Source: Rhodospirillales bacterium (lineage in GTDB: Bacteria; Pseudomonadota; Alphaproteobacteria; UBA8366; JADFVY01). Taken from it: a stretch of DNA of 5,618 nt. Of the stretch, positions 1-4,357 are shown one piece after another. The notes below the pieces were generated by a model, which ran no database searches, was not told where the DNA came from, and worked only from the letters and a program-made list of their open reading frames with translations. Each line of letters starts with the position of its first letter. Within the stretch, counting starts at the first letter, position 1. A program made the position numbers and the translations under genes. The DNA lies in contig JAHELM010000198.1 of the NCBI GenBank assembly GCA_024644185.1, positions 1 through 5,618 of the forward strand, in the 5' to 3' direction.

Positions 1-830
1 AGGAAACGTCGCGGCACGACGATGGCCGGGCGCGCGCCCGTGCCGACATGCACCAGCGCCCGCTCCCCGACGAAAAAGTCGCCCAGCCCGGGCACCTCCA
101 CGTCGGCGATCACGCGGCCGCTCTCCATCTGCGGATAGACCTGGCGGATGGTGCCCTCGACCGCCGGCTCGTCGCCGGTCTGCAAGCCGCGCCGGCCGAC
201 ATGGACGGTATCGCCCTGCTTGATGAAGCGCGCATGCCGTTCGGGCAGTTCGATGCGCAGGACATAGCGCTCGGCGGCGATCAGGGCGATCGTCTCGCCC
301 GGCATGATCACCGCGCCCTCGGTGACGGCAACCTTCAGCACGCGGCCGTCCGCCGGCGCCAGAACGGCGCCCTCGGCAAGCTGCTCGGCGATGACCGCGC
401 GCTCGGCCTGGGTGGCCGCCGCGGTGCTGCGGATCACGTCCAGATTGGTTTGCGCCTCGTCGACCCGGGCCTGGGTGGCGGCCCCCGTCTGGCGCAGCTT
501 CGCCACGCGGTCCAGGTCGGTCTCCGCCAGCTTGCGCTGCGACTCGAGCGACCGCAGCCGGGCATCGACCGCGACAAGCTGCAAGGGCAGCTTGGGATCG
601 TCCACGGTGGCGATGACCTCGCCCGCCTTGACGGCCGAGCCCTCGTCGACCTCGAGTTTGCGGACCGTGCCGCCGATACGCGCGCGGGCGGCGGCGACAT
701 CGACACTCTGCACGGTTCCAAACACCGCCTTGGGGTCGTCCAGCATGCGCTGTTCGACGGTGAATTCGGTCTGGGCTTGGGCGGCGCCGGCGAAGGCGAC
801 AATTGCCAGGGCAAGGACGATTCGGGGCAT
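1..830 (-). CDS. RND efflux periplasmic adaptor (membrane fusion protein, HlyD/AcrA family), C-terminus cut by window edge
   Basis: The frame is open from the ATG at 830 to the left edge, giving 276 residues and no stop. Such proteins link an inner-membrane RND pump to an outer-membrane channel. Residues 1-19 look like a Sec signal peptide: a short basic start, a hydrophobic core (IVLALAIVAFAGAA) and an AQA cleavage site. Residues 46-80 form the first half of a lipoyl/barrel-sandwich domain (RIGGTVRKLEVDEGSAVKAG), residues 82-152 a charged alpha-helical hairpin, and residues 153-185 the second lipoyl half (GAVLAPADGRVLKV, EGAVIMPGE). Residues 187-276 are beta-barrel-like. Full-length relatives are about 350-400 residues, so roughly the last quarter is missing. 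An in-frame ATG at 869 would add 13 residues. I prefer 830 because it places a normal signal peptide at the N-terminus, although neither start has a good Shine-Dalgarno. A pump gene probably lies to the left, but this is not visible. The family is clear; the substrate cannot be inferred. Confidence 0.88.
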   Translation of the reverse strand, partial: MPRIVLALAIVAFAGAAQAQTEFTVEQRMLDDPKAVFGTVQSVDVAAARARIGGTVRKLEVDEGSAVKAGEVIATVDDPKLPLQLVAVDARLRSLESQRKLAETDLDRVAKLRQTGAATQARVDEAQTNLDVIRSTAAATQAERAVIAEQLAEGAVLAPADGRVLKVAVTEGAVIMPGETIALIAAERYVLRIELPERHARFIKQGDTVHVGRRGLQTGDEPAVEGTIRQVYPQMESGRVIADVEVPGLGDFFVGERALVHVGTGARPAIVVPRRF

Positions 831-884
831 GGCGGAGGATCCGTCTGTTGTGCCGGCGATCCGGCGCATGGATAAATTAGAAGA

Positions 885-896
885 CGCTTATAAACG
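885..896. repeat. Near-palindrome upstream of the efflux adaptor (possible operator)
   Basis: CGCTTATAAACG pairs at five of six positions around its centre and lies 16 bases before the alternative adaptor start at 869, or 55 bases before the preferred one at 830. On the minus strand it includes TATAAG, which resembles a -10 box, but there is no matching -35 at normal spacing. It is short and could be chance. Confidence 0.2.
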
Positions 897-1032
897 GACT
901 ATCAGCTAGGGACGGTCGGGCGACGTTCAAGGCCGTGGCGTGAAATTAACCCGCCCGCGGCCGCATGTCACGGATAGGGGGCAATTTAACCAAATCCGCC
1001 TGTTTCGGCATCGCCCAATCGCATTAGAAAGC

Positions 1033-1049
1033 ATATTTTCTGGAAATAT
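1033..1049. repeat. AT-rich inverted repeat, 6-bp arms
   Basis: ATATTT (1033-1038) and AAATAT (1044-1049) are perfect reverse complements around a 5-base centre TCTGG. It lies one base before the 20-bp dyad at 1051-1070 and just upstream of the candidate regulator promoter, so it would be placed like an upstream binding site. AT-rich arms of this length arise by chance fairly often, although less so in DNA this GC-rich. Confidence 0.35.
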
Positions 1050-1050
1050 A

Positions 1051-1070
1051 CGGCAGTATATAGACTGCCG
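1051..1070. promoter_or_regulatory. Perfect 20-bp dyad, probable operator overlapping the -35 region
   Basis: CGGCAGT (1051-1057) and ACTGCCG (1064-1070) are exact reverse complements separated by ATATAG. Two seven-base half-sites centred 13 bases apart would suit a dimeric DNA-binding protein such as a LuxR/FixJ-type or TetR-type regulator. The right arm overlaps the candidate -35 hexamer at 1061-1066, and the dyad centre falls about 35 bases before the predicted transcription start. That position favours repression or promoter-proximal control. The bound protein is unknown; self-regulation by the downstream response regulator is one option. Confidence 0.5.
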
Positions 1071-1089
1071 ACAGTTGCGCTGGTACAAT
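1061..1089 (+). promoter_or_regulatory. Candidate sigma70-type promoter for the response regulator gene
   Basis: TAGACT at 1061-1066 matches four of six -35 consensus bases. After a 17-base spacer comes TACAAT at 1084-1089, matching five of six -10 bases and preceded by TGG, giving an extended -10. Transcription would start near 1096 and leave a leader of about 98 bases before the ATG at 1194. The call rests on motif matching alone. Confidence 0.45.
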
Positions 1090-1193
1090 TCTTTGCCAGG
1101 TTGCGCATCAATGTTGCCGCGTCGCGCGTACAGGTCCATAGAAGACCGCTGGCGACGCAAGTATGGGTTTTCAGGAAGGGGCTTTGGACTGGC

Positions 1194-1844
1194 ATGAAGA
1201 TTCTGATCGCTGACGACCATCATCTCCTGTCGGATGCACTCGCCCAGCTCGTTCGCGAGAACGAGTCGGATGCCGAGGTGTTGCAGGCGGCTTCGCTCGA
1301 CGATGCGATGGCCGCGATGGACCGCGAGAGCGCGGTCGAAATCGTCCTGCTCGACTACGATCTCCCGGGCATGGACGGATTCAACGGGTTGACGCGGTTT
1401 CGCGGCCGTTATCCGAATGTTCCCTGCGCGATCTTCTCGGGTTCGTCGGATGGTGGCACGGCGACCGATGCGCTGGCGCGCGGCGCCGCCGGCTTCCTGC
1501 CAAAGAATCTGTCGGCGCCGGCGTTCTTTCATGCGCTGAAGCTGATCCAGGTGGGCGAGAAATTCATCCCGGCGCAAGTCTACGCGGATATCGCCAGCCA
1601 TTCCACCGCCAGCCGCCGCAGGCCGAAGGACGCGACGGATTTCGTCGCCGGCGCCGGGTTGTCGCGCCGCGAGGTCGAGGTCCTGCGCGCCCTCGTGCAG
1701 GGCATCTCGAACCGGCAGATCGGCGATCAGCTCGGCGTGGAGGAGGTGACGATCAAGCTGCACCTGCGGCGCATCTACAAGAAGATCGGCACCGCCAACC
1801 GGACCCAGGCGGTAAAACTGGCGATGGCCGCGGGCCTCGTCTGA
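1194..1844 (+). CDS. NarL/FixJ-family response regulator (receiver plus LuxR-type HTH)
   Basis: A 216-residue two-domain transcription factor of normal length for the family. The receiver domain (about 1-118) has the acidic pair D7-D8, the phospho-acceptor D54 in LLDYDLPGMDG, S82 at the conserved Thr/Ser position, and K104 in GFLPKN, so the phosphorylation site appears intact. A linker (about 135-153, basic RRRPK) leads to a LuxR/GerE helix-turn-helix at 156-216 (LSRREVEVLRALVQGISNRQ, then TIKLHLRRIYKKIG). The frame is open upstream to an ATG at 1101, but the start at 1194 begins exactly at the receiver's first strand (MKILIADDHH) and follows a purine-rich AGGAAGGGG at 1173-1181, a slightly long distance. 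No histidine kinase is adjacent, so the partner and targets are unknown. The divergent efflux adaptor is a natural candidate target, and this is inference. The gene ends 8 bases from the convergent aldolase gene. Confidence 0.93.
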   Translation: MKILIADDHHLLSDALAQLVRENESDAEVLQAASLDDAMAAMDRESAVEIVLLDYDLPGMDGFNGLTRFRGRYPNVPCAIFSGSSDGGTATDALARGAAGFLPKNLSAPAFFHALKLIQVGEKFIPAQVYADIASHSTASRRRPKDATDFVAGAGLSRREVEVLRALVQGISNRQIGDQLGVEEVTIKLHLRRIYKKIGTANRTQAVKLAMAAGLV

Positions 1845-1856
1845 TCGCGGGATCAG
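1841..1856. terminator. Symmetric hairpin spanning both convergent stop codons (possible two-way terminator)
   Basis: CTGATC (1841-1846) and GATCAG (1851-1856) form a perfect six-base-pair stem with a GCGG tetraloop. The stem contains the stop codons of both converging genes (TGA at 1842-1844 on plus and at 1855-1853 on minus). The stem is short and there is no adjacent U-run in either direction, so strong intrinsic termination is doubtful. It may instead help block read-through or stabilise 3' ends. Confidence 0.35.
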
Positions 1857-2518
1857 GTCGCCGGCCCGGGTTTTCCGTAGGTCTTGAATTTTTCCAGAAC
1901 GACGCGCATTTCGGCGGCCGGCAGGATGACCGGCTTGCCGATCTGCAGCGCGCGCCAGTATTGCTGCGCCAGGGTTTCGACCTCCAGCGCCAGGGCCAGA
2001 ACCGATTTCAGGTCACGGCCGACGCAGATCATCCCGTGATTGGCCAGCAGGCAGGCCGTTCGCCCCTCCAGCGCCGCCAGCGCGTGGTCGGAAAGTTCCT
2101 GCGTGCCGAAGGTGGCATAGGGGGCGCAGCGTATCGTATCGCCGCCGGCCACCGCGACCATGTAGTGGAAGGCCGGGATCTCCATGCCCAGGCAGGCCAG
2201 CGCCGTGCAGAACGGCGGATGGGCGTGCAGGATCGCCCCGACCTCGCCGCGGATTCGCATGATGTCGTAATGGAAGCGCCATTCGCTGGATGGCGGCCTG
2301 GTGCCGCGCGGCGCGCCGGATTCGTCGATGAAGACGATGTCGGACGGGGCCGTCTCGGCATAGGGAAGCCCGCTCGGCGTGATCAGCAATCCGTCGGGAA
2401 TCCGGGCACTGACATTGCCCGCCTTGCCCTGGTTGATGCCCAGCGCGTTCATCTCCAGACAGGTCCGGACGATGTCCCGACGCAGGGCGGCGTTGGCGGG
2501 CGCGGGGCGCGCGGCCAT
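1853..2518 (-). CDS. Class II aldolase, L-fuculose-1-phosphate aldolase-like
   Basis: A 221-residue zinc-dependent class II aldolase/adducin-family protein, close to the usual length of FucA-type enzymes (about 215). Visible motifs in order: NQGKAGNVSAR (29-39) and TPSG (47-50), which bind substrate phosphate; SSEW with the likely catalytic acid E79; HAHPP with zinc ligands H98 and H100; APYATFGTQEL (132-142); and NHG with the third zinc ligand H161. These correspond to E73, H92, H94 and H155 of E. coli FucA. Such enzymes cleave ketose 1-phosphates to dihydroxyacetone phosphate plus an aldehyde. Possible substrates are fuculose-1-P, 5-deoxyribulose-1-P or methylthioribulose-1-P (as in DHAP-shunt salvage); sequence alone cannot choose, so no symbol is given. 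The ATG follows the infA stop by 5 bases without a clear ribosome binding site, suggesting co-transcription and translational coupling. The start fits the family N-terminus. Confidence 0.9.
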   Translation of the reverse strand: MAARPAPANAALRRDIVRTCLEMNALGINQGKAGNVSARIPDGLLITPSGLPYAETAPSDIVFIDESGAPRGTRPPSSEWRFHYDIMRIRGEVGAILHAHPPFCTALACLGMEIPAFHYMVAVAGGDTIRCAPYATFGTQELSDHALAALEGRTACLLANHGMICVGRDLKSVLALALEVETLAQQYWRALQIGKPVILPAAEMRVVLEKFKTYGKPGPAT

Positions 2519-2523
2519 CGCGG

Positions 2524-2742
2524 CTATTTGAAGCGGAAGGTGATGCGGCCCTTGGTCAGGTCATAGGGGGTCATCTCGACGGTGACCCGGTCGCCCGCCA
2601 GCACGCGGATACGGTGCTTGCGCATCTTGCCCGACGTGTGGGCCAGAACGTCGTGTCCGTTATCCAGTTCCACCCGGAACGTCGCGTTGGGAAGAACTTC
2701 CTTCACCGTCCCGTCGAACTGGATCAAGTCTTCTTTGGCCAC
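2524..2742 (-). CDS. infA: Translation initiation factor IF-1
   Basis: A complete 72-residue S1-like OB-fold protein that binds the 30S A site with IF-2 and IF-3 during translation initiation in the cytoplasm. The sequence is IF-1 throughout: MAKEDLIQFDGTVKEVLPNA, then FRVELDNGHDVLAHTSGKMR, RIRVLAGDRV, and the typical end YDLTKGRITFRFK. Length equals the usual 71-72 residues. The start codon is GTG at 2742-2740, fixed by the conserved N-terminus and by AAGGAGG at 2753-2747, four bases upstream. The aldolase gene follows after 5 bases on the same strand, an unusual partner for infA. Alphaproteobacteria more often place infA before maf and an RNase gene, so this may be a relocated or second copy; that comparison is from memory. 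Confidence 0.97.
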   Translation of the reverse strand: MAKEDLIQFDGTVKEVLPNATFRVELDNGHDVLAHTSGKMRKHRIRVLAGDRVTVEMTPYDLTKGRITFRFK

Positions 2743-2746
2743 GAAT

Positions 2747-2753
2747 CCTCCTT
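2747..2753 (-). promoter_or_regulatory. Strong Shine-Dalgarno of infA
   Basis: AAGGAGG on the minus strand is a full match to the anti-Shine-Dalgarno core and sits four bases before the GTG start. It decides the start of infA and makes strong translation likely despite the non-ATG codon. Confidence 0.85.
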
Positions 2754-2843
2754 GGTGATTGGCGTCAGCCGCTGCCGTCCTTATCCTGACGGACGAGGGT
2801 TGTTACCACTTAACGGAAGCGGGGAAAAGGGCCTACGGAGAAT

Positions 2844-2859
2844 CCGGGCGGTTTCCCGG
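2844..2859 (-). terminator. Short GC hairpin just after pmbA (weak terminator candidate)
   Basis: CCGGG and CCCGG arms pair perfectly around a six-base loop, starting three bases after the pmbA stop codon (2865-2863). No U-run follows on the minus strand, so at most it is a weak or Rho-assisted terminator. The rest of the 120-base spacer up to infA (2743-2862) holds a small GTTA/TAAC dyad at 2802-2814 and the infA ribosome binding site. I could not identify a convincing infA promoter there. Confidence 0.3.
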
Positions 2860-2862
2860 CGA

Positions 2863-4233
2863 TCAGGCGCCCGCCACCGTCATCCCGTCGACGCGGATCG
2901 TCGGGGCGTCGGTGCCATATCGGAATTTCAGGTCGTTCGCCGGGGTCAGGTTCAGGAACATGTCCCCCAGGTTGCCGGCGATGGTGATTTCGCTGACCGG
3001 CCAGGCGATCTGGCCGTTCTCGATCCAGTATCCCGCGGCACCCCGGCTGTAGTCGCCGGTAATCGTGTTGACGCCCATGCCGATCAGCTCGGTGACGTAA
3101 AGGCCGCTCTCGATATCGGCCATCAGGGCCGCCGGCGTCTCCCGCCCCGGCTCCAGATACAGGTTGGACGCCGAGGGCGAGGGCGGCGAGGAGGTGCCGC
3201 GAGCCGCCCGCCCGGTGGACGCAAGTCCAAGCTGGCGTGCCGTGCGCAGATCCAGCAGCCAGTTCATCAGCACCCCGTCTTCGATCAGCGACATGCGCGG
3301 ATTTGCCATGCCGTCGGCGTCGAAGGGCCTGGAGCGAAGCCCGCGCTGGCGATGCGGATCGTCGACGATGCCGATACCGGCGGAAAAGATGCGCTGGCCC
3401 ATGCGGTCCTTGAGGAAACTGGTTCCGCGCGCCACCGCTACCCCGTTCACCGCCGAGGCCAGATGGCCGATCAGCGAGTTCGCCGCGCGCGGGTCATAGA
3501 CCACGGGGACCCGCCCGGTCTTCGGCTTGCGGGCGCCCAGGCGACGGACTGTCAGTTCGCCGGCGCGCCGGCCGATTTCCGCGGGGTCTTCCATATCCTC
3601 CAGGAACACGGTGCTGGAAAAATCGTAATCGCGTTCCATCGCCGTGCCCTCGCCGGCCAGCACGGATACGCCCACGCCGTGACGCGAAATGCCATAGCTT
3701 CCGGCAAACCCGTTCGACGCCAGCAGCGCGATCGAGGACAGGCTGTAGCTTGCCTCGGCGCCCTCGGAATTGGTGATACCGGCCACCGCGCGCGCCGCCT
3801 CCTCGCAAATCCGCGCCCGCTCGGTCAACTGCCCCGCACCGACCTCCACCGGGTCGCAGATATCGGGGTCGCGCAGCGGGCCCTTGAAGATTTCGTCCGG
3901 CGCGGCCAGGCCGCAATAGGAATCCTCGGGCACCACGGACGCCATCGCCAGGGCGCGTTCGACCAGCTCGTCCAGGCTGCCGCGGCTCAAGTCGCTCGAC
4001 GAGGCGATCGCCTGCCGCCGGCCGATCAGCACCCGCAGGCCCAGATCGCTGCCCTCCGACCGCTCCAGATGCTCCGGCGCGCCCAGACGCTGCGCCACCG
4101 ACAGCGAGACGCCGGTGGCCAGCACCGCATCGGCCGCATCGGCGCCGCGCCGCCTGGCCCGCGCGACCAGGTCGTCCAGCAGGTTCAGGGTTTCGTCGGT
4201 CTCGACCACCGGCGGCGGGACTTTATAGCGCAT
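2863..4233 (-). CDS. pmbA: PmbA/TldE, TldD-TldE protease subunit
   Basis: A complete 456-residue member of the peptidase U62 family (E. coli TldE is 450). TldE pairs with TldD to form a cytoplasmic metalloprotease that trims unfolded peptides and processes some modified peptides (microcin B17) and the CcdA antitoxin. The zinc HExxxH motif belongs to TldD and is absent here, which identifies this as the TldE/PmbA side. Recognisable blocks are DLGLRVLIGRRQAIASSSDL (63-82), ITNSEGAEASY (153-163), TAMERDYDFS (197-206), SAVNGVAVARGTSFLKDRMG (260-279), RPFDADG (302-308) and TGDYSRGAAGYW (392-403), followed by PVSEITIAGNLGDMF (412-426). The ATG at 4233 has GGAG 11 bases upstream. No tldD is in the window, as is common because the two genes are often unlinked. 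A conserved 'TGHA' stretch of the family reads TGRA at 340-343. A candidate promoter lies at 4296-4268. Confidence 0.95.
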   Translation of the reverse strand: MRYKVPPPVVETDETLNLLDDLVARARRRGADAADAVLATGVSLSVAQRLGAPEHLERSEGSDLGLRVLIGRRQAIASSSDLSRGSLDELVERALAMASVVPEDSYCGLAAPDEIFKGPLRDPDICDPVEVGAGQLTERARICEEAARAVAGITNSEGAEASYSLSSIALLASNGFAGSYGISRHGVGVSVLAGEGTAMERDYDFSSTVFLEDMEDPAEIGRRAGELTVRRLGARKPKTGRVPVVYDPRAANSLIGHLASAVNGVAVARGTSFLKDRMGQRIFSAGIGIVDDPHRQRGLRSRPFDADGMANPRMSLIEDGVLMNWLLDLRTARQLGLASTGRAARGTSSPPSPSASNLYLEPGRETPAALMADIESGLYVTELIGMGVNTITGDYSRGAAGYWIENGQIAWPVSEITIAGNLGDMFLNLTPANDLKFRYGTDAPTIRVDGMTVAGA

Positions 4234-4265
4234 GAGGGGCGGTTCTCCGGATATCGGTGTCCCCC

Positions 4266-4296
4266 CTATATAGAGGCCGATTGCCGCCAGTGCCAG
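4266..4296 (-). promoter_or_regulatory. Candidate pmbA promoter
   Basis: On the minus strand CTGGCA (4296-4291) matches four of six -35 bases. It is followed by a 17-base spacer and CTATAT (4273-4268) inside the palindrome CTATATAG, a -10 type seen in alphaproteobacterial housekeeping promoters. Transcription would start near 4261, giving a leader of about 28 bases with GGAG before the ATG at 4233. This suggests pmbA can be transcribed independently of ubiD. Confidence 0.45.
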
Positions 4297-4308
4297 TGAC
4301 GGCGGCGG

Positions 4309-4327
4309 GCGGATTCAAGCGATCCGC
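4309..4327 (-). terminator. Hairpin between ubiD and pmbA (possible terminator or attenuator)
   Basis: GCGGAT and ATCCGC form a perfect six-base-pair stem with a seven-base loop, beginning 31 bases after the ubiD stop codon. No run of T follows on the minus strand, so intrinsic termination is uncertain. It lies upstream of the candidate pmbA promoter, a fitting place to end the ubiD message. Confidence 0.3.
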
Positions 4328-4357
4328 GATTTTCCCGCCGGTCGGGCGCCGCCGGTG

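Larger units (their letters stand above)
831..1193. promoter_or_regulatory. Divergent control region between efflux adaptor and response regulator genes
   Basis: This 363-base spacer separates two genes transcribed outward. It is visibly richer in A/T than the flanking coding DNA, especially at 870-905 and 980-1095. It contains two inverted repeats (1033-1049 and 1051-1070), a rightward promoter candidate (1061-1089) and a near-palindrome CGCTTATAAACG at 885-896 close to the adaptor start. Open frames across it (for example 940-1197 plus) have unnatural composition and no family resemblance, so I see no gene here. No leftward promoter with a good match to both boxes was found; the best -35-like hexamer is TTGAAC at 930-925. 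Confidence 0.6.

Noticed and set aside
48..875. Long plus-strand open frame opposite the efflux adaptor
   Set aside because: Its composition (rich in G, R, D, H and A with no family pattern) is that of an antisense shadow. The minus-strand frame has a signal peptide, lipoyl halves and a helical hairpin.
957..964. GCGGCCGC palindrome in the spacer
   Set aside because: An eight-base GC palindrome is expected by chance in DNA this GC-rich and is not positioned relative to any promoter element.
1101..1193. Upstream ATG extension of the response regulator (31 extra residues)
   Set aside because: Receiver domains begin with the strand MKILIADD, found at the 1194 start. The extension has no family similarity and would overlap the likely untranslated leader.
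940..1197. 85-residue plus-strand open frame in the divergent spacer
   Set aside because: It has no ribosome binding site or recognisable motif, it runs through the inverted repeats and promoter candidate, and it ends just inside the regulator start.
927..1763. 278-residue minus-strand open frame across the spacer and response regulator
   Set aside because: It lies mostly antisense to a clear receiver/HTH gene and has shadow-type composition.
2770..2795. Possible terminator stem CCGTC/GACGG before infA
   Set aside because: It has only five base pairs, alternative competing pairings and no U-run. It lies very close to the infA ribosome binding site, so I could not support a function.
2614..4299. 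561-residue plus-strand open frame opposite infA and pmbA
   Set aside because: It is antisense to two unmistakable genes and is full of R, G, Q and H without domain signatures. It is long only because GC-rich codons rarely give stops in the complementary frame.
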